NCBI GenBank assembly: GCA_027487435.1
Contig: JAIYDP010000288.1
Span: forward strand, 1 to 43,157
Length of the DNA stretch: 43,157 nt
Direction: 5' to 3'
From: Verrucomicrobiaceae bacterium
Lineage (GTDB): Bacteria > Verrucomicrobiota > Verrucomicrobiia > Verrucomicrobiales > Akkermansiaceae
Under the pieces are notes generated by a model. That model was not told the DNA's origin and did not search any database. It saw only the letters and a program-made list of their open reading frames with translations. Below are positions 11,122 to 20,710 of this stretch, in pieces. A program made the position numbers and the translations under genes. The first letter of the stretch is position 1; each line of letters opens with the position of its first letter.

Positions 11122-11313
11122 TTAGCTGAGGTCAATGTTCCAGTCCTCTGGCCTAGGATCTGCCTCCCTTGAGTTCCACAGCGATATCGTCCCGCACAGC
11201 GAAGCAGTCGGTTGGGTTGGGTCCAAGAATATCCCAAGGGCAGCTGGTCTCTTGCGGGACTTCAGAGACGGCGTGAATCCGTCGTTATCGTCAAGACTTC
11301 TTGCAATGCACAT
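11122..11313 (-). CDS. Hypothetical protein, probably a last exon
   Basis: A 63-codon minus-strand frame begins at an ATG and ends with TAA at 11122-11124. Its composition (KSRKRPAALGIFLDP, then EDWNIDLS at the end) looks protein-like. Further minus-strand coding-like sequence at about 11353-11622 (EFPWQGRNNAIEGVLL) could be an upstream exon, but I could not find a junction that keeps frame. No family is recognised. The same DNA is open on the plus strand, which weakens the call. Nothing better can be said for 11314-11661. Confidence 0.3.
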   Translation of the reverse strand: MCIARSLDDNDGFTPSLKSRKRPAALGIFLDPTQPTASLCGTISLWNSREADPRPEDWNIDLS

Positions 11314-11661
11314 CTCAGGAAGGCAACAAACTTCAAGCGAAGCAAGACCTATTTATAGCAGAATGGAAGTATCGAAACGAAGCGAATTCGAAGCGGAGGA
11401 ACCACCAGCTTCCACCACGAACGTTTGAAGCGAAACGGCGAAGCGTCGAAACGTTAGGTTCCAACACTTCTGCCTTCCTGATCTTTGCTGGGTCCACTCA
11501 GCCTTCAGTAGCACTCCTTCAATTGCATTGTTGCGCCCTTGCCATGGGAATTCTACGTTCGCATGGCGTATCGAAGAAATTGCAGCAACTCTTGAACTTC
11601 TCCACTCTCTTTCCTCCTCCACACTCTTTCCTCCTCAGTACCGGTGTTGACTTCATCGTGA

Positions 11662-12055
11662 TTATTGGTTCAGCCCCGACCCCTCATGTCCTTCCCTCTG
11701 AGAAAATTCCTCTTTGATTAGAGTTTCGAGCATTTCATTGCATTCCTTACCAATTCGCTCCGTCTTCGCATACTCATACATTTTGAAGTGGAAGTAGGCT
11801 TGACATGGACGCCTCTTAATCGAGTGGGCATGCGCTGGGTAGCAATTGTGTAAATCAGGAGAAAAGTGCTGTGCAGAGCCAAGGAGATGCAACTGAGCAT
11901 CATCTGCGGAAAAGGTGGAACAATCAGTGTGACAGCCGCAACCTTAGCTGCACCGATAGCCGCACTTGCGCGGTGGGCGCATATTGCACGTGCGCAGGAA
12001 GGGTCGAGAGCAGCAGGATTGATGAAACCTGCAGATAGCCGAGCCCATGTATTTA
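11662..12055 (-). CDS. Hypothetical protein, at least two exons
   Basis: Minus-strand frame ending with TAA at 11662. The last exon (to about 11892) encodes a charged, Cys/His-containing segment (SIKRRPCQAYFHFKMYEYAK, then CNEMLETLIKEEF). A 50-nt GT-AG intron ending at the CAG before it joins it to an upstream frame with LSAGFINPAALDPS. I found no start codon that is clearly right, and the opposite strand carries a competing 78-codon frame. Family not recognised. The gene would lie head-to-head with the permease gene that begins at 12163. Confidence 0.35.
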
Positions 12056-12162
12056 GTCAGCGCTCTACCTGTCAAGCTGGTCACCGCATCTCAAATGCAT
12101 GAGAGCACCTGGAAGCACTACCGCTTCGGTGAGGAGGTTAAAATTATTTTGTACACGCGACC

Positions 12163-14384
12163 ATGACAGTGATGGAAATGAAAGAGAGCAAATCTGAGGA
12201 TTCGGTTGGATTTGTCGCCCAAGTCTTGCATCGAAAACGTGGCGCAATTACCCGAAGGTCAGCTCAGTTCAAAGTGTTATGTTGTTTCCTTTTGAATCCT
12301 CATTTTCCAGTGAAAACGTCGCACACGACTTTGAGCTCCCTTTCGAGTCGTTGGAGTTCACTCCATTAACATCCGTCTCTGTAATTCATCATGGCCCCAA
12401 GTTGAATCAATGGTTTTCGTCCGCTATCGCTGGCAATGACCTCACTTCGTCCATATTGTACACAGTTGGCTTGACTGTTGGTGTAGCAGGACCTTATGCT
12501 TTCCTTTGTCTTCTTATGGTTGGTTTACTTCTCTATATGTTTCGATTCATCTATGGAGAGGTAACATCACCTTGAGCAATCTAAGACCGGAGGCTGTAAC
12601 TTCTATCCCTATGAACGGCGGTACCTATAATCTTCTCCTGAACACAACCTCAAAGTTTGCAGCAGCGTTGGCTGCATGTTTATCTATTCTTTCTTACATG
12701 GCCACTGCGGTTGTATCTGGAATTGAGTCTGTTCTGTATTTGCAGAGCCTCATCGATGTATTTGCAAAAGGGACTGATGGCGAGGTTTATGCCCTCTTTT
12801 CTTATCTTATCCTCTCAGATTATCCTTAACAACAAGGTAGTTTTCTCCATCGTTCTGATCGCGTTCTTTGCTGTCCTCACGTTGGCCGGTCTGAAGGAAT
12901 CCGCCTCCGTTGCCCTCTTGATTTACATCTTTCATCTCCTTTCGCTTGTCACGCTTGCTGCTGCAGGATTTGCGTTCATGGCTTCGACTGGGTTCGAGCG
13001 GTTGTCTTTCAACTTCCACAAGTGTGCTTGCATTCACAGAGCTGATTTCGCAGCTTTACTCCCAGCTACCCTCTACCCACGGCAATATTTTTTGGATTCT
13101 GTACGTCGATGTTGGGCATCACCGGATTTGAGACTTCGGCGAATTATGTAGAAGAGCAGCAGCGTGGAGTCTACGTGAAGACGCTTCGCAACACATGGGC
13201 TGCTGTGTTTGTGCTGAACCCGATATTAGCTATCGTCACAGTCGGAGTGTTATCATTTGAAGCTATTCGGCAAGCCAATTTGGATGGCGTTAAAAAAAAA
13301 TGTCGCTTCTGATTGTATAGGACGTGCTGTCACAAGTGGCGTTCGTGGCAGGTAGTCGTTGGTCCCCCACCGGCGGTCTTGCCCTGCAGGCGTTGATATC
13401 TTTTGATGCGTTCCTAGTCTTGGCAGGGTCTGTCTTGACTTCGTTTGTGGGGGTCGTGGGCCTCATTCGTCGTCTGGCGATGGACGGCTGCCTTCCCTCG
13501 GTCCTTCTTGCAGAGAACAAGTTTCGGAAGACAAATCATTGGATCATCCTCCTCTTTTTTGGCATCTGCACGTCAATTCTTGTTATCCTCAAAGGCGAAG
13601 TCGCTAAGCTGTCCGACGTTTACACAATTGCATTCCTGTGCGTCATGTCGTTGTTTGCGATTGGCAATATGATGCTCAAATACAAGAGAAATCACTTGAA
13701 AAGAGAGGTGGTCGCCTCCTGGAGTACCTGTTTTGCTGCGCTGTTCCTCACTGTCGCGGGACTTGTTGGTACGATCGTTAGGGAGCCTCAGCAATTGGTT
13801 GCATCTTGTCAATATTGTCTCATTCTTACAGGCCTACTTCGCATACTATTATGCAGTCTTGGTTATGCTCACACTTTTCATGTTTGAGAGAGCTCGTGTT
13901 GTCAAAATCCTGACGTTTTTCTTAAGTCGGTCGAAACCTGGTGCAATCTGTGCGTTTCTTGGTAACATTCGCAGGAGATTTGAGACAGCGGGTAGTTTCG
14001 TATCTCCAGAACATGTACAGATCCATTCAATCAGACAGCGTTGGATACTTTGCCGCGTATGACGATCTAGCCAGCTTGAACAAAGCGATCACATACATTC
14101 TGCAAAACGAAGTCGCCATCAACGTCAAGATCATCGTTGTTAAGCGTGATCGAACAGATCCTATGATCAGCAAGATCGCTGCATGTACGAGGATGATGGC
14201 TCGTTGCTATCGGAAACTGAAGTTTGACTTCATCGTAGTGGAAGGAGACTTCTCTCCTGAACTTGTCGCCTCTGTTTCTGAAGTGATTGGAACTCCTCGA
14301 AATTTTCTTTTCATGGCATGTTCGGATGAGAGGGTGTCCCAAGACATAGCGTCATACGGAGGAGTTCGCATGGTCACCCATTGA
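12163..14384 (+). CDS. APC-superfamily amino-acid permease with soluble C-terminal domain
   Basis: Eight exons (12163-12257, 12311-12560, 12593-12784, 12819-13021, 13054-13288, 13321-13797, 13832-13940, 13975-14384) give 656 residues. The first helix motif is GNDLTSSILYTVGLTVG; IPMNGGTYNLLL, FFGFCTSMLGITGFETSANY and GSVLTSFVGVVGLIRRLAMDG are typical of polyamine/amino-acid permeases (PF13520 type). About 12 hydrophobic helices are followed by a soluble region of roughly 140 residues with alternating strands and helices (VKIIVVKRD, FDFIVVEGD) resembling a nucleotide-binding or universal-stress fold. The likely role is uptake of amino acids or polyamines across the plasma or vacuolar membrane. 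The 53-nt first intron and the start are the weakest parts; an ATG at 12279 is an alternative. Other introns are 32-34 nt. Confidence 0.82.
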
Positions 14385-14423
14385 CGCTAAAATAGTAAAA
14401 CTTATTCTTTATCATCGTTGGCC

Positions 14424-14570
14424 ATGGACAAGTTTGAGATTTGTCTCAAATGCAACGGAATTGGGCAGGTAACTGTGAAAATTCCAATAGGAGATGGCCC
14501 AAATGGAGTGTGTCGTGTTGTCCAAGAGCCATGTGAGACATGCTGTGGTCAAGGCGTTAAGAAAATGTAA
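14424..14570 (+). CDS. DnaJ-type zinc-finger mini-ORF (48 residues, possibly first exon)
   Basis: ATG at 14424 to TAA at 14568-14570. It carries two Cys-rich CxxCxGxG-type knuckles, CLKCNGIG and CETCCGQG, separated by a hydrophilic loop. That is half of the four-repeat zinc finger of DnaJ/Hsp40 and of small plastid DnaJ-like disulfide proteins, and enough to bind one zinc ion. No J-domain precedes it. Sequence after the stop (to about 15018) contains a GDVLIESG-type strand that would suit a DnaJ C-terminal domain, but I could not connect it by splicing. It starts 39 bp after the permease stop. The real gene could be longer. Confidence 0.5.
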   Translation: MDKFEICLKCNGIGQVTVKIPIGDGPNGVCRVVQEPCETCCGQGVKKM

Positions 14571-14915
14571 GGGGACCTTCGGCGCAGCGTTAACATGGCG
14601 TGGCTCTCGTGTTGGAAACGTTCTGAAACGAGTGCATCAGCACGGGTCAAAGGGAGCATGCGATGCTATGGTTTCTGCACATTCGCCTGTTATCTATGTA
14701 TTGACATACGTAACTCGCGTAAATAACATGTTTCCTCAGCTGGAAATCTTTCCATTGACATAAACTCTGAGAGGATCTCCCATCTTAAAGCTAGGGATTG
14801 GCGATGTACTAATAGAAAGTGGACCCTGTGCGATTAGCCTTTTCAATCAATTCGTCACCGTCGATTTCCATCTATCGGAGCGATTAAATGTACCTTTCTT
14901 CATGACCTGCGGCTT

Positions 14916-16076
14916 CTACACAATGAGACAAGACAAAGGGTTGGTTACTTCTGAAAAACTAGAAAAGTTACTGGTTGAACCGAGAGGAGCCTGCTGGCTG
15001 CGCATGCGGAACCCTTGAGATGCTCGGCTGATGACAGCCATTGGAGCCAACACAAGCCCTCGAGAGAAATGAGGATGAGATGCGGTTGGCCTCTCCGGAT
15101 CGTAGGAGCCATCTTGCCTCCGAGAGAATCCCCCTCCGCAGCGAAAACCTTTCGGTGGAGCAACAGAGAACCCTTTCCTTCCATCGGGATTCTTCGGTAT
15201 TGATGCAGGTGTCGTCTGGACGTAATCAATTTTGGGATAAAATGCTTTTTGCCTGAGGGCGAGGCCTTGCGGGAAGCCGCTGCTGCAGGCGCGCGAGGAT
15301 CGAAGTGTCCGATCTGGATGAGAGGGATGACGCTGCGCGCCTATTGGCTGTTCCGTTAGAACCCAATCAACATCGACGCACTTGTCGGTGTCACAGACTT
15401 CGACAAAACACCGCGAGTCCTGAGTAAATTGGATCTCTCTGCTGCCATCGTCTGAAATGTCAAAACGAACATTGGAAAAGTGCTTTGCTCAGCCGCTTCA
15501 ACAGGTCGGCATCATTTCGCAACGACAATGACGTCATTTGGCCCCTCAGCTCTTTCTGCTTTTGACGCACGCAGACGTTCTATGAAATTAGACGCATCCA
15601 AGCTTCACGACTATTTTAGCTGCCTCAAATTTCTGCCTTGTCTTCATGAACTTGAAGGAGTTGGGTAAAAGTGGCTCATCCGTAAAGAAATCATCAGAAG
15701 CAAACACTGCAGATTCTGCTTTCCTCGTTGAATAATACTGGAGAATGAGAAGAATGAGAGAAGCGCAGACGCTTTCAAGTTTAGAATGAAAATTCTCGCG
15801 CGCCTGTTGCAGGCGTTGAATGATGCCTGCCTGCTGGGTCTGACATTTAAGAGTCTTTTATCGTTCGGAGAAACCTTGGAAGAGTCGCTGATAAATGAAG
15901 AAAGCGTGCGAGAATCATTCTTTGATATTTCCACAACAAATTCATGCCTTGCATCCTCTCGCTCGACCTCGATCTGAATGGTAAGTATTAAAGTCACATT
16001 AGATGGGCACCTTGTCTGAGAAATTTACAGAAGTGAGGAAAGTGTCATTGGGATTCCTCGCAATTGCAGGAAACAT
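14916..16076 (-). CDS. Orphan protein, 344 residues, with C-terminal CaaX-like box
   Basis: Five exons (16076-16011, 15973-15875, 15839-15594, 15558-15489, 15451-14916) join in frame. The model starts MFPAIARNPNDTF and contains a helical segment (IIQRLQQARENFHSKL), a hydrophobic stretch (ASLILLILQYY) that may be a membrane helix, a Cys-containing patch (CFVEVCDTDKCVDVDW) and a Ser/Pro/Arg-rich tail. The last four residues are CLIV, a CaaX prenylation signature. The fourth intron is either a 37-nt GC-AG intron (15452-15488) or a 19-nt GT-AG intron; both keep frame and the GC version has the normal length. I do not recognise the family. If prenylated, it would be anchored to the cytosolic face of a membrane. 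Start codon is 43 bp from that of TMEM18 on the other strand. Confidence 0.65.
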
Positions 16077-16119
16077 CCGTTAAAAGCTAACTAATAAAAA
16101 AAGTTGAGGTTGAGAGCAC
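16077..16119. promoter_or_regulatory. 43-bp divergent intergenic region (bidirectional promoter)
   Basis: It separates two start codons pointing away from each other. All 5' signals of both genes must lie here or inside coding sequence. The stretch is AT-rich, with TAAAAGCTAACTAATAAAAAA. No consensus TATA box can be assigned with confidence. Confidence 0.4.
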
Positions 16120-16683
16120 ATGGGCAAGTCAACCAGAATCCTGTCACTTCACGGATTGTGTTTCTTACTTTTCAGGAATGCAAAGGCGAGAGATTTTGGG
16201 TTTATTGCCTTCCTTAGCGAGATTGATTACAAGGAGCCCTTCATTATTGCGTTGTTGATTTTCCACGTCTTCTTTGGGTTCCTTGCGATCCTCAGTCGGC
16301 ATAGAGAGCTCATGCAGTTGTCCATGCTGATAATTTTTTGTATGCTCTACCCGTGTTGATTCAGCTCACCTGGTTAGTGGTCATCATCAGGAGCGGAGAG
16401 GCAGTCAATGAACTCCTGGCAAAAAATTGGAGATCTTTCTCATCAGAGAATTATTTTGATGAGAAAGGAATATTTTATTCAGGTAATATCAAACACTTCC
16501 ATTTACTTACATGTATCAGCTGTGGTTTCAACGCCATTGATTTGTTTCAGTATCTTTATTCTAATCAACTCATTGATGAGAGCTTCACGAATGATGATTG
16601 TTGCAAAAAGAAAGCAACTTATAGCATCTGCCAAGGCGCTCGCCTCGCAAGCGCCCAAGATTTCTGCAACGAAAGAGGACTGA
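16120..16683 (+). CDS. TMEM18: TMEM18 homologue
   Basis: Three exons (16120-16339, 16378-16482, 16520-16683; introns 38 and 37 nt) give 162 residues. Landmarks match human TMEM18 along its length: FLSEIDYKEPFIIALLIFH, the second helix ending before SGEAVNELLAKNWRSFS, YFDEKGIFYSAVVSTPLI, and a basic C-terminal tail. Animal TMEM18 is a three- to four-pass protein of the nuclear envelope/ER with a DNA-binding-like basic C-terminus; its biochemical function is unsettled. The N-terminal 30 residues are not conserved and the first in-frame ATG was chosen. Its stop lies 42 bp from the convergent stop of the PDZ gene. Confidence 0.88.
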
Positions 16684-16725
16684 GCTTTACTGTAAGTATG
16701 TAGTGTACATGGGAGCATGGCCCTG

Positions 16726-17834
16726 TCATGGAAGATACCACGCAGTCGCTAAAACGGTAAGGACACTTGAGCAAACTCAGACCTTGGGGGGACATGACCC
16801 ACCTCCCGTTTACCATAGAAACGTTAGGTTGCGATACCGGCTTGTGCAAAACCCTCAGATTTGGGGCAGACGAGTACATTGATGGGTCCAATGCACCAAA
16901 GTGATGGGCGCTGCTTGGTCTGGCTGACTGTGCCGCATGCGGGCGGCTCGGGGTGGAGCTGTGATGCCCTCGGTCCAGAGCTTGTTCCTTTTGCGCCCCG
17001 TCTGCATCCTCTTCAAGTTCCTCGGGTATTGCAGGCTGTTGGAGTTTCGTCACTATCGACTGCTTCTGCATTTTCTTGACGGCAGGATCGTTGGATGCAG
17101 CCTTCGCCAAAAGCATTTCATAATGTCGTAGCTTCCCCTCAAGAACAACCCGGCGACGACCATCTTCCCGCCGCTGCGCCACCATCTCAGAGAGCTCCAT
17201 CTCAAGATTCTTCACCCTCTCCGACTTCTCTTTCAAAGCAAATCTCAACGAAACGACTTCCTTCTTCAACGCATCATTCTCAATTGCGAGCCTCCGCGAG
17301 AAATCTTCCCTCAGTGGCTGTGTCATTAGGCTGTAGAAGACGTAATTAAACTTGAGATGAAACGACGGGTGGCGTATTAAACTCTCCCGCATGATGAGTT
17401 GGCCTGTTTGGAGCGCTGACAGGAGTTGATGCAACAGACGTCAAAGGGGACAATGCAGATAGTTCCTTCCTGTCTGGTGGATGAGATTCTCCACCCACTT
17501 CGACATGAGTTCCCTCAAACAACGACAAACCTCCTCGAATCAGTTCAACCGAGAAGTACTGTCCTCCGGCACCCTCAACTCCATTAATGATTGAGCCTCG
17601 AAGAAACCCCAGCTTGCAGGAGGAGCCTCGGGGTCCCGGAATGATCTGCCTCAGCTGTTGCAGAGGCTGGCCGATTACGTCCGTATCGTCAACTCGGACG
17701 ACAAGATCTCCGGGCTTCAAGAGCCCACTTCTTTCTGCGGGACTGCCAGGGATGAGTGATTTTATCGTAACTGCAATAAATCCGTTTTGTTCCGTATGCT
17801 GATTGAAGATGATTCCAACCCCAGAGCTTGTCAT
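16726..17834 (-). CDS. PDZ-domain and coiled-coil protein
   Basis: Three exons (17834-17352, 17317-16783, 16748-16726; introns 34 nt each) give 346 residues. The N-terminal 85 residues are a PDZ domain with the GVGIIF carboxylate-binding loop, GSPAERSGLLKPGDLVVRVDD and LRQIIPGPRGSS. A Ser/Pro linker is followed by a coiled coil (about residues 165-230; LREDFSRRLAIENDALKKE and KNLEMELSEMVAQ), then a Ser/Pro-rich tail. No catalytic domain is seen, so it is probably a scaffold or cytoskeletal adaptor. The 23-nt last exon rests on splice consensus and frame only; reading on without splicing would run into the TMEM18 gene. An upstream in-frame GTG region to 17915 was not used. Confidence 0.78.
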
Positions 17835-18007
17835 CACAAATAAAAATAGATTGTGATAATTCGCTTTCAAAATAAGCTGTTTGCAGCTTTCCCTCAATTT
17901 CACTGAAATCGTCACGTGTTGGGTAATTTTGTTGCAGTAGTAGTTTCTTTTGTTCCAGTAAAGAAACTTCAGACCCCTCTAGTCATCGTCAAGTCAGACA
18001 TGGTCAA

Positions 18008-20115
18008 ATGTTGGGGATTTTGCTGACCTTGTTTTCTATTGGATTTTCACATGTGTGTGTGCATGACCATTTGGATGTACCCAAGGACATGTACTCTTTC
18101 ATCTCATATCGTCATCATCCTTTCCAATCGAAAGGTACGCAGCTAGATCGCTTGTTTGGTAATTTCAAAGTTTTAAGAACCAGCGTCGACGCGACTCTGA
18201 AGGAATCCGCGACACTCCAAGTAGACAACTATCGCAGTATTCGAATACTCCCATATTACATCGATGGGTCTCTGAACGGCCTCGCTAATGGGTTTGAGAA
18301 AGTGTCCTTCCTCAAGAATGTTCTTGTTCCGAAGGCAATCCAAGTTTTGAGCGAAGCCCTCACAGTGCCACCAAGCTCTCTTGCTGTTTACGACTAAGGT
18401 CATTCCTGTCGCCTCATCGCTTTCCATAAACCCATGCAACTCCATTTGGAGCGACGGCACGTGCCGATCGGTTGCACCACTCTCCCAGCTTGCATGCGGT
18501 CCAAGCGGTTATCTCATCGGCTACGCTGCCCTCATCGCTGTCAGGCCCTGTACCAGTTGAACACGTTCGTCAGATTCGCTACTGCTCCGTGTCACCGCAG
18601 TCGGGTTGCTCCACGTCGCCTGGCGGCCGTGGAGTGTCTTCCGTTGATATGGTTCTCTACGTCTCCTCGTATGAGATCCACTTTCTTGATTTTGAGAATT
18701 AGAACTGCCACCTCAGAGTGCGATGGATCAACCCTCTCCTTCGCAAGCAACTGCGTCCGCGATCAGTTTGATCGGTCCTCTCATCCCCGGTCGAATACTA
18801 ATCCAGCAGCCCTATCTTCGGTTTTGTCAATTTTTGTCCCTCGTTTGTCAACCCTACGGCTAATCAAGTCCTCCCGCAACTCACAACAGCCGTCCATGAG
18901 CTCCTCCATGCTCTCGGCTTCTCCTTCTCTGATCTTGCATGGTTCCGTGATGCAAACGGCAACCCGCGCAGCCCTCGCGACGCCAATGGTGCCCCCTTTG
19001 TTTCCGATGGCGCTTACGTGATTTCATCGAGCACCTTGTTGGTTGGCAAGTCCGGGAAAGGGGAGATCCTAAGTCTCTGAGGTCCAGTACAGCGATGCGC
19101 TAAAGAAGACGACGCGAACGGTCGTGACGCCAACTGTTCGGGAGATGGCACAGCGGCAGTTCAACTGCTCGTCGGTGCGGGGGGTGGAGTTAGAGGATTT
19201 TGGTGGTGCGGGAACGGCGTCATCGCATTGGGAGATGAGGCAGGTTTTTGTGTGGAGTTCTTGCCTGCAGAAATGCTGATGTCCTCCAGAACGAGCTGAT
19301 GGCTGGTCAAGCTGTGTCTCTGACAAGTTTACGCTTGAAGGGTCGGTCCTCATAGTGCAGGCCCCTTGTCAAACTTGACCCTCGCCCTCATGGCCGACAG
19401 CGGCTGGTACAGGCCAAACTTTGCTGCCGCAGCTGTCTTACCCTGGGGGCTCGGCTCAGGCTGCGCGTTTGCAGAGCAGCCTTGTGAGACGAGCGGCACA
19501 GTTTGGGTTGCCAATTACAAAAAGTAACACGCCGAGATTGTTGCTGGGGGACGAGGATTTTTCTGTCCGTCCGTCGGAACGATGGATTGCTTCTACGACT
19601 TCTCCTCCCTTGGCGTGTGCGCCCGACTTGCTTTGGCAGATAACTGCTCCATCGTTCAGCCTTTTAGCAACTACCCCTGCGCAATCGCGAATGGCTCTTC
19701 GAATTCACCAACGTCAAAAGGTGAGGGGTTTTCCTTCGCCTCGAGATGCCTTCGCTCCTCCCTTGCAGGGGGTCCTGGCGCGCTGCGCAATATTCCCTTC
19801 GGCTGCTACCCCCGCGCGTGCGCCGCCAATTTTCAAGTTGTCACTGTCGGCATGGGGGCGAACCTCTTCACAGAAGTCGTTTGTCAAGATGGAGCTGTTC
19901 GCGCTGTCGAGGGGTTCGGCGGGAACCTGACGTGCGTGCCCCCTGCGTCCATCCCAACGTTTTGTTTGGCCGTGCCGTTCGCTGCGATTTTGAATTCGAC
20001 CGCTGCCGCCCTGAGTCTCAATCCCCCCCCTATTGTCGCCAGCGTCGCCTCAAAGGCGCTTGGCGTGTCTTGGACCCATTTTTTATCTCTCTCCTTGATT
20101 TTTTTTTTTCTGTGA
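18008..20115 (+). CDS. Leishmanolysin-like (GP63, peptidase M8) surface metalloprotease
   Basis: Nine exons (18008-18364, 18399-18507, 18545-18668, 18703-18774, 18807-19041, 19082-19243, 19290-19326, 19361-19500, 19537-20115) join to 604 residues. A signal peptide precedes the CVHD motif. M8 landmarks follow in order: VDMVLYVSS, FASNCVRDQFDRSP, NFCPSF, the zinc site HELLHALGF, TPTVREMAQRQFNCSS, GGAGTASSHWEMR (third zinc His), NELMAGQ, and the Met-turn LALMADSGWY. A Cys-rich C-terminal domain ends in a hydrophobic tail (SWTHFLSLSLIFFFL), which suggests GPI attachment. All catalytic residues are present, so it should be an active secreted or surface zinc endopeptidase. It is probably made as a zymogen with the Cys-containing N-terminal propeptide. 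Confidence 0.93.
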
Positions 20116-20710
20116 GCTTTGCTTGAGCCATGCGGCGCCAACTCTGCTTCATTTTGGTGTCACTTGCTCCAAAAATGCAACTCGGTCACGTGGGCATCCT
20201 CAACGGAAGTAAAGAAACTGCCCTATGACTTTTTCCTGTTTGAAGTGCCTTGATTGATCGGCCACCGGCGAGGGCGTGTCACCCATCAGACAGGGGACGG
20301 TGTAAATAAGGGAAATAAGGGAAGGGGGCATGAAGAAAGAGTCGTGAGGCTCACAGGTAGCGGTTTGGGGGACAATCCAGGTTGATGTGCGAGCGCTGGG
20401 GTGAGGTCGGTGGAGGAGCGTTCAGTTGTGGCTGCTGGGTTACTGAAAAGGCGGTGTGAGGACATGCTGTATAGGGGGCAAGGACGCCTTAAATATAGAG
20501 CGAAAAGGGCTGCAGACGCCGCTGAGGAGAAAAGCGTGCGAGGGGAGTCAAAGGGGGGAACAAAGAGGGGAAAGAGTTTTTACGCGACGGACGGACGGAC
20601 GTCAGAAAGTTGGAGAGGCTGTCGCCAGAACCGCGTACTCAGACGGCAATGGACTATGTACAGTTCATGAGCAAATATACAAATATGCGTCTGCCATGAC
20701 GACAGAGCCC
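20116..20710. other. 595-bp convergent intergenic region
   Basis: This lies between the stops of the metalloprotease and the GH5-like gene. Short purine-rich frames exist on the plus strand (AAGGGG-type repeats at 20480-20600) but none has protein-like composition or a splice partner. I see no RNA gene. Confidence 0.5.

Noticed and set aside
12000..12105. tRNA-like stretch on the minus strand (GGTAGAGCGCTGACTAAATACATGG)
   Set aside because: A D-arm-like stem forms, but the acceptor and anticodon stems do not pair and the T-arm has a 10-nt loop without TTCRA.
19342..19360. A 19-nt intron in the metalloprotease gene
   Set aside because: A 34-nt GT-AG intron (19327-19360) uses the same acceptor and gives the better M8 alignment (SLTSPLSNLTLALM).
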